Positions 17,453 to 26,296 of a stretch of 64,000 nt of DNA are shown in pieces. The stretch covers positions 496,001 to 560,000 of the forward strand of contig BQWY01000001.1 in assembly GCA_036984305.1 (NCBI GenBank), written 5' to 3'. This DNA is from Nitrospira sp. (GTDB lineage: Bacteria; Nitrospirota; Nitrospiria; Nitrospirales; Nitrospiraceae). The translations under genes and the position numbers were made by a program. Below the pieces are notes generated by a model. It was given only the letters and a program-made list of their open reading frames with translations. It did not search any database and had not been told where the DNA came from. Positions within the stretch are counted from its first letter, which is position 1; each line of letters starts with the position of its first letter.

Positions 17453-18725
17453 AGCCTTCTTCGCGGGCCATCCCGAGGAAGCGGGGCACCTCTTGGAATC
17501 GTTCGAGACGGAGGAGATCGTGGATTTGCTCCGTGTCACCCCTCCACGTGTGATTGCGGAATTGCTGTCTTCCATGAACCCCGCGCTGGCCGCCGAGACC
17601 TTGTGGTCCTTGCCGGACGACGTGGGCACGCAGGTGCTCCGCTCCTTTACCCCCGACGACGCGGCTGCCCTGCTTGGCCGTATGAACCGCGCGCGCCAGC
17701 GTGTGCTGCTCCGAAACGCGCCCCAGGCCTTGGCCAAAGAAATTCGGCTGTTCATGGCCTATCCGCCCGAATCCGTGGGCAGTTTGATGGATGCCGGAGC
17801 CTACGCCTTGCCTGAGGATTTTACCGTTGAGGAAGCCGTCCGGGACGTTCGTAAGCGCGCGCCGAAAGATCTCTATGACGTCTACATTCTCGATCGCAGG
17901 CGGCATCTGGTCGGGGTCCTGTCCGTACGCGACCTGCTTCTCTTGGATCCGGAAGAACGGTTGCAGTCCGTGATGCGGCGCGATGTGCCGCATATTCACC
18001 CGATGGCCAATCGGGAAGAGATTGTCGAGGTGTTCGAATCCCAGCGTCTCATGAGCATCCCAGTCGTGGATTTGGATCAGCGATTGCTCGGCACCATCAA
18101 ATACGAAGACATCGTCAAGGCGAGTCAGGAGGATGCCACGGCCGACCTCCAAACGATGGTCGGCGCCAGCCGAGACGAGCGCGCGCTCTCCCCGATCTGG
18201 TTCTCCGTACGGAAGCGCCTCGGATGGTTACAGGTCAATCTCCTCACGGCCTTCCTGGCGTCCTCGGTTGTCGGGATGTTCGAGGACGTCATCGCGCGAT
18301 TCACGGCGCTGGCGGTCTTGTTGCCGGTCGTGGCCGGGCAGTCTGGCAATACGGGCGCACAGTCCTTGGCGGTGGTCATGCGAGGACTCGCGCTGCGGGA
18401 CATCCGGCCGGCACAGTGGCTGCGTGTGAGCGGGAAAGAATTCGGCGTTGCACTCTTCAATGGCGTGGCCGTGGCCGCGACGACGTCCGCGGCCGTCTAT
18501 TGGTGGAGCCGCTCCCCGGGTCTGACGCTGGTGATCGCCGTGTCGATGGTCACGTCGATGTGTATCGCTGGCTTCTCAGGGGCGATTATTCCCATCATGC
18601 TCAAGTCGCTCAATCAAGACCCGGCCCAATCGTCCTCCATTATCCTGACGACCGTCACGGATGTGGTGGGTTTCTTCAGCTTTCTCGGCCTGGCGACGGC
18701 ATTCTCTCAGCTCTTGTCGTCGTAG
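17427..18725 (+). CDS. mgtE: Magnesium transporter MgtE
   Basis: This 432-residue Mg2+ channel has the complete family architecture: helical N domain (residues ~1-115), CBS pair (~125-250, with VYILDRRRHLVGVLSVRDLL and IPVVDLDQRLLGTIKYEDIV), a connecting helix and five C-terminal transmembrane helices (~275-430). Pore-region signatures are present: VVAGQSGNTGAQSLAVVMRG in the second TM region and TTVTDVVGFFSFLG in the last, where the aspartate corresponds to the ion-selectivity Asp of Thermus MgtE. The start overlaps the preceding soluble MgtE-like gene by 26 bp. A convergent CNNM-type gene follows after 26 bp. Confidence 0.95.
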   Translation: MIRHRQLHEAFFAGHPEEAGHLLESFETEEIVDLLRVTPPRVIAELLSSMNPALAAETLWSLPDDVGTQVLRSFTPDDAAALLGRMNRARQRVLLRNAPQALAKEIRLFMAYPPESVGSLMDAGAYALPEDFTVEEAVRDVRKRAPKDLYDVYILDRRRHLVGVLSVRDLLLLDPEERLQSVMRRDVPHIHPMANREEIVEVFESQRLMSIPVVDLDQRLLGTIKYEDIVKASQEDATADLQTMVGASRDERALSPIWFSVRKRLGWLQVNLLTAFLASSVVGMFEDVIARFTALAVLLPVVAGQSGNTGAQSLAVVMRGLALRDIRPAQWLRVSGKEFGVALFNGVAVAATTSAAVYWWSRSPGLTLVIAVSMVTSMCIAGFSGAIIPIMLKSLNQDPAQSSSIILTTVTDVVGFFSFLGLATAFSQLLSS

Positions 18726-18751
18726 GAACCGAAGCCCTCACGCCTCTCGTT

Positions 18752-19774
18752 TCAGGAGCGTTTGGCGATCCCTCGCAAAAGACGTCCGAGCAAATCGGCC
18801 CCGGTGATGAGTCTGCGTTGCGCTCCCCACAGCAGGATGGCGTCATTGCCGATCAGATGGTCTCCGGACGGCGTGCGATCGAAGTTCAGCTGCTGGATGA
18901 CTTTTCCCAACGGCTCGGTGCAATCGCGCACGATGACCGGGCGATGGCAATACGCCGTTGGATCGGTGACGTCGGACGTCAACAGGGCGTGTCGGAGAAA
19001 TCCGTCGGCATCCATGATGAAGTGCGGTTCGGACTGCTCATCCGTAATGATGACCCAAGGTCTGTCCGAGGCGTTGATACGTTGAATCAGGGGATCATCG
19101 GGACGTTTTTGAAATGGGGGGAAGATCGGGATCCCCTCTCGAATCGGAAGATGGAGCATACTGGCCGGGTCGATGGGAACGCCTTCTTGTTCGATGGGAA
19201 TGTCGTCGATGGTGAGGAAATTCAGCGCGCCGATGGCTTCGACGCGGCTGACTTCCGTGTGCTCGTTGTCCATGTGGCGGCGTAACAGTTCCTTGATCTC
19301 TGATTCGCGAAAGTACGCGACCGCTTCCTTGCCGAGCCAGGCGTCGAGGATCAGCGCGGAGGGTTTGACGACGGGAAACAGCATCAGACGGTAGAATCGC
19401 AACAGTGGGGCAAACAGCGCCGCTACGCGGACGCCGTGGCGGGAGCAGTAGGCCTGCGGAACGATTTCACCGAGGATCGTGATGAGAAACGTCGAGAAGA
19501 GAAACGCCGTGACGCCCGCCATCACCGAATTCGAGAGCAGTGTCAGCAGCACGTTGATCCCGACATTGCCCCAGAGAATCGTGGCCAGAGTTTCATTAGC
19601 GTGGTCGCGCAGCTGGAGGACGGCGCGGGCGCTGTAGTTCCCGCTCGCCGCTTCCGCTTCCAGGCGCAGACGCCCCAGGCTGAAGACGGCAAGGTTGAGT
19701 CCTGAGAACAATCCCGATTGCAGCAGACAGACTCCAATCCCAATCCACGTGAGCCACTCGGCGGTCATGCCCAT
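18752..19774 (-). CDS. CNNM/CorC-type (DUF21) transmembrane protein
   Basis: The protein has ~340 residues from ATG 19774. The frame stays open to 19903, but the membrane domain begins just after MGMTAEWLTWIG, and no good ribosome-binding site separates the candidates. The N-terminal DUF21/CNNM region has about four hydrophobic segments (LLQSGLFSGLNLAVFSLGRLRLE, ILWGNVGINVLLTLLSN, FLITILGEIVPQAYCSR). A basic stretch and a divergent CBS-like C-terminal part follow (~170-340); the usual C-terminal CorC_HlyC domain seems absent. CNNM proteins are linked to Mg2+ and Co2+ transport, which fits the convergent mgtE 26 bp away. Confidence 0.83.
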   Translation of the reverse strand: MGMTAEWLTWIGIGVCLLQSGLFSGLNLAVFSLGRLRLEAEAASGNYSARAVLQLRDHANETLATILWGNVGINVLLTLLSNSVMAGVTAFLFSTFLITILGEIVPQAYCSRHGVRVAALFAPLLRFYRLMLFPVVKPSALILDAWLGKEAVAYFRESEIKELLRRHMDNEHTEVSRVEAIGALNFLTIDDIPIEQEGVPIDPASMLHLPIREGIPIFPPFQKRPDDPLIQRINASDRPWVIITDEQSEPHFIMDADGFLRHALLTSDVTDPTAYCHRPVIVRDCTEPLGKVIQQLNFDRTPSGDHLIGNDAILLWGAQRRLITGADLLGRLLRGIAKRS

Positions 19775-19923
19775 TGTCACAAGAGGTGCATAGCGGATCC
19801 GGCGACCCACTCTAGCAGGATGGGGAAGGGGCTTCCAGCGTCTGTTCGTCACGCGTAGCAGGGGCGTGCGCGATACGAGACGACGAACACGGCGCGGGAG
19901 CAAATGTGGCCGATTGGGCCGGG

Positions 19924-22900
19924 TTACGCTTCTGTGGATTGCTCAACAGGAGATTCGGGAGCGATCTGACGGCGGGGCGATTTTGAGGGCCGCTTGGGCA
20001 CCCGCCCTTCGATCCACTCGTACAGAACCGGGAGGACGACCAGGGTCAAGAGGGTCGAACTCGTCAGGCCGCCAATGACCACCACGGCGAGCGGTCGCTG
20101 GACCTCAGACCCGATGCCGTGCGCCAATGCCATGGGCACAAGTCCCAACAGGGCGACGAGCGCGGTCATCAGCACCGGCCGTAGTCGCAAGAGGCAGCCT
20201 TCTACGACGGCCTGGTTGACATCCATGCCTTCTCGGCGTAGGGCGTTCATATAGGAGACCAGCACGATGCCGTTGAGGACGGCGACGCCGAACAGGTTGA
20301 TGAATCCAACCGACGCGGGGACGCTGAGGTACTCGCCGGTCACCCAGAGCGCCACGATTCCCCCGATGAGGGCGAACGGCAGGTTGAGAATAATCAAGAG
20401 CGCTTGTTGAAGAGAGGAAAACGAGGTGAACAATAAAATGAAAATGACGACGATCGTCAGCGGCACGATCACTTGAAGCCGGCCCATCGCCCGCTGCATG
20501 TTCTCAAAGGACCCCCCCCAGTCAATCGTATAGCCCAGCGGCAGCGGAACTTCATTGGCGATACGAGTCCTGGCTTCCGCCACGATACTGCCGATGTCCC
20601 GTCCATGCGTATTGAAGCCTACCGACAGATATCGCTGGAGGCCCTCGCGGCTGATGCGACCGGGGCCCTCGTGCATCCGAATGGTGCCGAGTTCGCTCAG
20701 AGGGACGAGTGCCCCGTCCGCCGCGGTCAGCCGGATGTTCCCAATGGCTTGAATGCTGTTTCGATCCCGCTCGGGATAACGAACGAATAGATCGAATCGC
20801 CGGTGTCCTTCATAGACTCGGGTCGCGCTTTGGCCGCCAATCGCGGTGGCGATGACCTCTCGCACGTCCGCGACGTTAATGCCGTATCGGGCAATTCTCG
20901 CCCGATCGATGTCGACGGTCAGATACGGCTGCCCGAAGAGTTGCTCGAGCTTCACGTCCTTGACTCCACGGATAGTGGACAGCACGCCGGCGAGTTCATC
21001 TCCCTTCTGACGAAGGATGTCGAGATCCGGCCCGATCAGCTTGGCCGTGGCTTCCGTGCGCACGCCGGAAATCAACTCATCGACGCGCTGCTGAATCGGC
21101 TGGCTCAACAGGAAGCTGGCGCCCGGGACTCGCGCGAGCCGCTCGCGAATCTTTTCTTTCAGCTCCGGCATGGTGGAGGCGCTGGTCCAGGTGTCCATCG
21201 GACGCAGCACCACGACCGGGTCGCTCTCGTTCGGCTCTTGCGGATCGTTTCCCAGTTCCGTCCGGCCGATTTTCGAGACCACTCGCTCGACTTCGGGAAA
21301 CCCCATGACGGCCCGCTGCATCTCCCGTTCGATTTTGATCGATTGGTCCAACGAGATGCTGGGCAGTCGGATCGTTTGCGGGGCCAAACTGCCTTCGTTC
21401 AGGATCGGAATAAACTCGGTGCCCAAAAAGGGGAACAGTACGATGCTGCCGGCTAGGAGTCCTAGGGCCGATCCGACGACGAGCAGGCGGCGACACAAGG
21501 CCCACTGCAGAACGGGCAAATAGACTCGCTTCGCCCATTGCAAAACCACAGGATCCGCCGCGTGACCCCCTCTCAGCGCGAGTGCGCACAATACCGGAGA
21601 GAGAGTGAGCGACAGCAGGAGGGAAACCGACAGGGCGATCATGATGGTATAGGCCATCGGCTTGAACATCTTCCCTTCCATGCCCTGCAGCGACAACAGA
21701 GGGAGAAATACGATCGTAATAATCACGATGCCGAACACCACCGGGCGGGAGACCTCGCGGGCTGCGCGGAGCACCACGGCGCTGCGCGAGAGACCGTCCT
21801 CTCGGCGCACATTCAAGTGCCGATGGATGTTTTCCACCATGACGACCGACCCGTCCACCACCATGCCGATGGCAATGGTTAATCCACCCAGCGACATCAG
21901 ATTGGCTGTCAAACCGGCTTGCCCCATCAGCAGAAAGGTTGCGAAGGGGGTCAGCACCAACGTGCCCGTGACAATCAAGGCGCTGCGTGTGTCCCCAAGA
22001 AACACGAAGAGGACGATGACCACCAGGACGATGCCCTCACCCAACGCCCGATACACGGTCATGAGCGCGGCGGAAATCAGTTCGAGCCGATCGTAAAAGG
22101 GGACGATCCGCCAGCCGGGAGGAAGCAAGCCGCTCTTTTGAATTTCGGTGACCTTTCGCTTGATGGCCTCGACGACCTGACTCGCATTTCCGCCCCTGAG
22201 CATGAGCACGATGCCCGTGACGACTTCATGGTCGCCGTTCAGGAGGGCGGCCCCGTGGCGGACGGCATGGCCAATGCGAGCTTGTGCAACGTCGTGGACG
22301 AGCACGGGGGTTCCACCCTCCTCCTTCACCACGATGGCCTCGATGTCGTTTAGGCTTTGGATCAACCCTTCGCCTCGGATGATATATTTCTCGGCATGCT
22401 TTTCGAGAATGTTGCCGGCGGCGTTGGCATTGTTATTGGAGATCGCGGTAAAGACGTCGTGCAGAGTCAGGTCGTACTTACGCAGAAGGTCCGGATCCAC
22501 GATGACTTGGTACTGCTTGACAAATCCCCCCAAGGAATTGATGTCGATGACTTCCGGCACGCTCTTCAAAATCGGGCGTATCAGCCAATCCTGGATGGTG
22601 CGCTGTTCGATCAATTGCCGCTCCATGGCTGCCGGGTTGGCGTTGGGCGGGACCGGCGCCTCCAAATAGTATTGATAGACCTCGCCCAAGCCGGTGCTGT
22701 TCGGCATCATCATGGGCTCGGAACCGGACGGGAGGAATTCACGCACCTCGATCAATCGTTCCAGCACCAGCTGGCGTGCCAGATTGATGTCCATCTCGTC
22801 ATCAAAGACGATGGTAATCAGAGACAGGCCGACCTTCGTCAGGGAGCGCAAATGCGTCAGATGGGGGACCCCCATGACTTGCTGTTCGATGGGGTAGGTG

Positions 22901-23094
22901 ACGAGCCGCTCGACCTCTTCCGGCGAGAGGCCTGGCGCCTTCGTGACCACTTGGACCAGCACGCTGGTCACATCCGGAAACGCGTCGATCGGAATGGTGC
23001 GAAACGCATACACGCCTGCCACCCCGAGCATCGCCATGAAGGTGAGGATGAGAAAGGGGCGACGCAGCGAAAACTCGATGAGGGCGTTAACCAT
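19924..23094 (-). CDS. czcA: Heavy-metal efflux RND permease, CzcA type
   Basis: This 1056-residue inner-membrane RND pump has twelve TM helices in two repeats, each with a large periplasmic loop. It drives metal-cation export by proton antiport through a tripartite complex. The TM4 signature AIGMVVDGSVVMVENIHRHL contains the Asp and Glu of the HME-RND proton relay. The motif LGNDPQEPNESDPVVVLRP resembles CzcA/CnrA (divalent Zn, Co, Ni) more than CusA (monovalent Cu, Ag), so a divalent substrate is favoured but not proven. It begins 3 bp after the adaptor gene and is last in the unit small protein-CzcC-CzcB-CzcA. Confidence 0.93.
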   Translation of the reverse strand: MVNALIEFSLRRPFLILTFMAMLGVAGVYAFRTIPIDAFPDVTSVLVQVVTKAPGLSPEEVERLVTYPIEQQVMGVPHLTHLRSLTKVGLSLITIVFDDEMDINLARQLVLERLIEVREFLPSGSEPMMMPNSTGLGEVYQYYLEAPVPPNANPAAMERQLIEQRTIQDWLIRPILKSVPEVIDINSLGGFVKQYQVIVDPDLLRKYDLTLHDVFTAISNNNANAAGNILEKHAEKYIIRGEGLIQSLNDIEAIVVKEEGGTPVLVHDVAQARIGHAVRHGAALLNGDHEVVTGIVLMLRGGNASQVVEAIKRKVTEIQKSGLLPPGWRIVPFYDRLELISAALMTVYRALGEGIVLVVIVLFVFLGDTRSALIVTGTLVLTPFATFLLMGQAGLTANLMSLGGLTIAIGMVVDGSVVMVENIHRHLNVRREDGLSRSAVVLRAAREVSRPVVFGIVIITIVFLPLLSLQGMEGKMFKPMAYTIMIALSVSLLLSLTLSPVLCALALRGGHAADPVVLQWAKRVYLPVLQWALCRRLLVVGSALGLLAGSIVLFPFLGTEFIPILNEGSLAPQTIRLPSISLDQSIKIEREMQRAVMGFPEVERVVSKIGRTELGNDPQEPNESDPVVVLRPMDTWTSASTMPELKEKIRERLARVPGASFLLSQPIQQRVDELISGVRTEATAKLIGPDLDILRQKGDELAGVLSTIRGVKDVKLEQLFGQPYLTVDIDRARIARYGINVADVREVIATAIGGQSATRVYEGHRRFDLFVRYPERDRNSIQAIGNIRLTAADGALVPLSELGTIRMHEGPGRISREGLQRYLSVGFNTHGRDIGSIVAEARTRIANEVPLPLGYTIDWGGSFENMQRAMGRLQVIVPLTIVVIFILLFTSFSSLQQALLIILNLPFALIGGIVALWVTGEYLSVPASVGFINLFGVAVLNGIVLVSYMNALRREGMDVNQAVVEGCLLRLRPVLMTALVALLGLVPMALAHGIGSEVQRPLAVVVIGGLTSSTLLTLVVLPVLYEWIEGRVPKRPSKSPRRQIAPESPVEQSTEA

Positions 23095-23097
23095 CGC

Positions 23098-24345
23098 CTA
23101 GGCGTCCGGCTTGAGGAGTTCGGCTTTGAGGATGAAGGCGCCGTGCGTGACGACGGGTTCCCCTTCTTCCAGGCCGTCCAGGATCTCCACCAGCGTTCCA
23201 TTAGAGTTGCCCACGCGGATCGATCGAGGTTCGAAGCTCGATTCGTCGCTCTGGACGAACACAAAGGTCTTGTCCTGGTCGTGCTGCACGGCAGCTTCCG
23301 GGATGGTCAATGCCGCTGCTATAGGCTCCGAGGAGACCCGAATGGTTGCGAACATTTCGGGTTTAAGCCGCCCAAGCGGATTGGGCAGCGTGAGCCGGAG
23401 TTGCATGGTGCGCGTAATGGGGTCCAACACGTCACCCACGTAGTTGATGGAGCCCTGCACCACATCGTCAGGATAGGCCGCGAGCCGCACCTCTACCAGT
23501 TGGTTGGGTATGGAGGCGGCGTTCTGCACGTAGGGGATGTCTTTTTCCGCAACGTTGCCGACAACCCAGACGGTCGAGAGGTCGGCGATGACGAACAGCT
23601 TTTGCGTCGTTTCCACCACTTCGCCGATCGTAATGTTCCGGCCGATCACGCGGCCCGCAAACGGAGCCAAGAGCGGCACTTCCGAGTGGATTTTCTGCGT
23701 GCGCTCCAGAGTTTCGATTTCAGATTCGGACATGCCGAGCAGGCGCAATCGATCCTTCGCCTCGTTGGCCTCAGCCCGAATGCTGATCATCTCTCCCTCC
23801 CGGCGCTGCGCTTCGGCTTGGCCGATCACTTTCTCTTTGAGCAGAAATTTGGCCCGTTCATAGGCATGCTCCGCCACGTGGCGGCGAGCCCTGGCTTTCA
23901 AGTAGCCGGATTGGGCCAAGCCCAGGTCGCTGCTGTAGAGCATGGCGAGCAATTGCCCGTGTTCCACCATCCGTCCCAAATCGACATGAACGGCCATCAC
24001 GCGGCCCCGTACTAGTGTGGTGATCTCCGCGAGCGCATTCTCATTCGGTCGCACAATGCCGGGGAAGTCTCGGTACGTTCGGAACTCCGTGCGTTGCACC
24101 GGCTGCACTGTGACGCCGGCCCGCTGGAGATCGTCGGGAGACAATTGCACGAGGCGGATACTTTCCTCCTCCACCACAGCACGCCCTTGGGCTTCGCTGG
24201 GGCCACGGTCACAACCCGTCGTGACGCAGAATGCGACGAGAAGTACGGCAAGGCGGCTGGAGATCCCTCTCCTCCGCAAGCCCGCCGGGGCTGTCACGTG
24301 TGGAACGTCAGGAGGTATGAACAATCCAACCAATCGGGACATCAT
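23098..24345 (-). CDS. czcB: RND efflux periplasmic adaptor (CzcB/CusB family), lipoprotein
   Basis: This 415-residue membrane-fusion protein links the CzcA-type pump to the outer-membrane channel. It has a lipobox (CVTTGC, cysteine about residue 45), so it is probably lipid-anchored. Order: beta-barrel start, lipoyl-like half (LVRGRVMAVHVDLGRMVEHGQ), an alpha-hairpin coiled coil of ~100 residues (LKEKVIGQAEAQRREGEM...), second lipoyl half (PFAGRVIGRNITIGEVVE), beta-barrel and membrane-proximal domains. ATG 24345 has a GGAG-like site upstream. No His-rich metal-binding tail is visible. Gene order and 3-bp spacing to czcA mark one operon. Confidence 0.92.
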   Translation of the reverse strand: MMSRLVGLFIPPDVPHVTAPAGLRRRGISSRLAVLLVAFCVTTGCDRGPSEAQGRAVVEEESIRLVQLSPDDLQRAGVTVQPVQRTEFRTYRDFPGIVRPNENALAEITTLVRGRVMAVHVDLGRMVEHGQLLAMLYSSDLGLAQSGYLKARARRHVAEHAYERAKFLLKEKVIGQAEAQRREGEMISIRAEANEAKDRLRLLGMSESEIETLERTQKIHSEVPLLAPFAGRVIGRNITIGEVVETTQKLFVIADLSTVWVVGNVAEKDIPYVQNAASIPNQLVEVRLAAYPDDVVQGSINYVGDVLDPITRTMQLRLTLPNPLGRLKPEMFATIRVSSEPIAAALTIPEAAVQHDQDKTFVFVQSDESSFEPRSIRVGNSNGTLVEILDGLEEGEPVVTHGAFILKAELLKPDA

Positions 24346-24361
24346 GCGCGCTCCAATCGAA

Positions 24362-25642
24362 TTATAGTGTGCCCCCCAAGGCCCGCTCCAAACGGGTTAG
24401 GGCAAGCGAAAGTCCGTATTTCGCCAAATTATAATCTATGACGATTTGACGCTGAACGCGCTGAGCATCGAGGACGTCCAACAAGCTCGAGGCGCCCTGG
24501 CGAAAACTCAATTGGGCGATCCGAAGCGCTTCGTCGGCCTGTTTCATGAGCCCTCGCTCGTAGACGACAATCAATTCCTGGGCTGTTTCCGCCTCACGGG
24601 CGTGTTGGGTGATTTCACGATGCAGATCGTTTCGTAGACGAAGCAATTCCGCTTCTTCGCTTCGTTGCGTGCCGAGTGCCGCGGCGATATGTCCCTGCTG
24701 GCGATACCAAATGGGGGTAGGGACACTGACCCCCCCGACGACGGCCTCTCGGCCGACGTCGCGCGCGTATCCACCGAAGAATGTGATGTTCGGCACTCTG
24801 GCGTGTCGCTCTTTGGAGACGGTGTATTCAGCCTGTTCCACGAGCTTTTCCTGGCGTTGAATTGCGGGGTGTTGCGCGAGGCTACGGGCGGCGATACGCT
24901 CCGGGATGAGCTGGTCCGAATAGATCCTGAACTGCCCCAAGACCCTATATCGGGTCCCCAATGCACCGGCCGTCAAGGTATCCAGGGCGACCAGCCGGAT
25001 TCGCACGACGTTGGTCGCGCGCATGAGTTCCTGTTTCGCCTTGAGCACCTCCACCTCGGCCTTGACGGCTTCGAATTGCGCGCCTTCGCCGGAGCGCACT
25101 CTGGCTCTGACGATGCGCGCCACCTCCTCGACGGTGTCCACATTCTGCTGAAACAACTCAACGGTCCGCTCCGCCAGCAGAAGGTCATAAAAGGCCGTGC
25201 GGACATCCGCGATCAAATTGAGCTTGACGTCATCAAGCCCGACGGTGGCGCTACGCAGGCCGGCTTCGGCGGCGTCGTGACGGGCGGACCGCTTCCCCGT
25301 CCATTCGATCGGTTGCGTGACGATGAGTCCCGTCTCATTGATTCTCGTCCCGTTACTGGGGTCGCGAAGAGCTGCATTGGCCGTTTGGTAGGTAATCGTC
25401 GGGTTCAAATAGGCGTCGGCTGACACGCGGTCACCTTCGCGCTGATCAATGACCCCGCGCGCGCCCTCGATGGTCGGATGGCGCTGAAGCGCCAAGTCGA
25501 GGATCGTGTCCAGCGTGTATACGGGTAACTCCCCCTTCGCCGGAGGGGGAACGGGAAGCGGATCTTGGGCCGAGGCCCATCGGCTGCACGGGCACCATAT
25601 AATAACAACCAGGATCAATATGTACCAAGGACGAGCCGGCAT
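24362..25642 (-). CDS. czcC: Outer-membrane efflux channel, TolC family (CzcC-like)
   Basis: This ~426-residue outer-membrane channel subunit has a signal peptide (MPARPWYILILVVIIWCP...ASA, cleavage near residue 26). It then has two TolC-type repeats of long amphipathic helices with the usual PTIEGARG and GEGAQFEAVKAEVEVLKAKQEL segments and C-terminal SLLDVLDAQRVQ. ATG 25642 is preferred over TTG 25663 because AGGAGGAGG lies seven bases upstream. It sits 16 bp before the adaptor gene and completes a CzcCBA tripartite exporter. No metal-specific residues can be read from the channel subunit. Confidence 0.9.
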   Translation of the reverse strand: MPARPWYILILVVIIWCPCSRWASAQDPLPVPPPAKGELPVYTLDTILDLALQRHPTIEGARGVIDQREGDRVSADAYLNPTITYQTANAALRDPSNGTRINETGLIVTQPIEWTGKRSARHDAAEAGLRSATVGLDDVKLNLIADVRTAFYDLLLAERTVELFQQNVDTVEEVARIVRARVRSGEGAQFEAVKAEVEVLKAKQELMRATNVVRIRLVALDTLTAGALGTRYRVLGQFRIYSDQLIPERIAARSLAQHPAIQRQEKLVEQAEYTVSKERHARVPNITFFGGYARDVGREAVVGGVSVPTPIWYRQQGHIAAALGTQRSEEAELLRLRNDLHREITQHAREAETAQELIVVYERGLMKQADEALRIAQLSFRQGASSLLDVLDAQRVQRQIVIDYNLAKYGLSLALTRLERALGGTL

Positions 25643-25716
25643 GGCTTGCCTCCTCCTGAACAATTCGAATCCGAGTCCGTCCGACGGACGGGTGGAACTA
25701 GCGGATCGCGATCGCG

Positions 25717-26031
25717 TCAGTTGGAGATGGTCGGAGGGTGGAACGGTTGCGAGGCCAAGAGGGCGACCTGAGGATCGGCGCCCCTTCCAGCGCGCGCGCC
25801 TCTGAGACTTCGGGCGAAGTCCGCCCGCGGGGCACCCAACACTTCTTCGGGCGCTTCGGCGGGCGCCTGCTCTTCAAAATCGTGCAGCTCCCCCGTACTT
25901 CCGACGCCACGCTCATCGGCCAGATCCTCGATGGATTCACTCAAATCGACCAAATCTTGTGCGATCGAGGCCCCGGATAATCCGGTAGACAGTAGCAATG
26001 CGACGAATAGTGCGGACAGGATGCGCAGCAT
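25717..26031 (-). CDS. Small secreted protein at the head of the czcCBA-like operon
   Basis: About 104 residues from ATG 26031 (the frame opens at 26070; ATG 26052 is another candidate). A clear signal peptide (MLRILSALFVALLLSTGLSGASIA-QD) is followed by an acidic low-complexity part (SESIEDLADE, FEEQAPAEAPEEVLGAP) and an arginine/alanine-rich tail. No cysteine or histidine cluster is present, so it is not an obvious metal chaperone. It lies 74 bp ahead of the CzcC-like gene on the same strand and may be the first cistron of the operon. I do not recognise a family. Confidence 0.55.
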   Translation of the reverse strand: MLRILSALFVALLLSTGLSGASIAQDLVDLSESIEDLADERGVGSTGELHDFEEQAPAEAPEEVLGAPRADFARSLRGARAGRGADPQVALLASQPFHPPTISN

Positions 26032-26296
26032 GGTGGTTGGAGAATAACTCATTCCGGTAGCCCCGCCCACTGAAATCTCAGCGGTCTACCAAATCAAACG
26101 AATATAGCCATGGGACGGTGATCGCACACACAACCATCTATCCAATACCAGGTGAGGGTTCCCGTATGAAACTAGGGACATCCCCAGGACCCTTGTTGAT
26201 AAGCCCGAACCGTTTCCTAGAATGTCGTGAAGCGGCTGCCCCCTCCGCATGCCTGGTTCGGCTTGAGAGCAGCAGACACAGCACACGTGATCTTGT

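Noticed and set aside
22357-24015. 552-codon open frame on the plus strand
   Set aside because: It lies wholly antisense to the czcA/czcB genes, whose products show strong family motifs. Its translation has no domain pattern; it is a GC-driven shadow.
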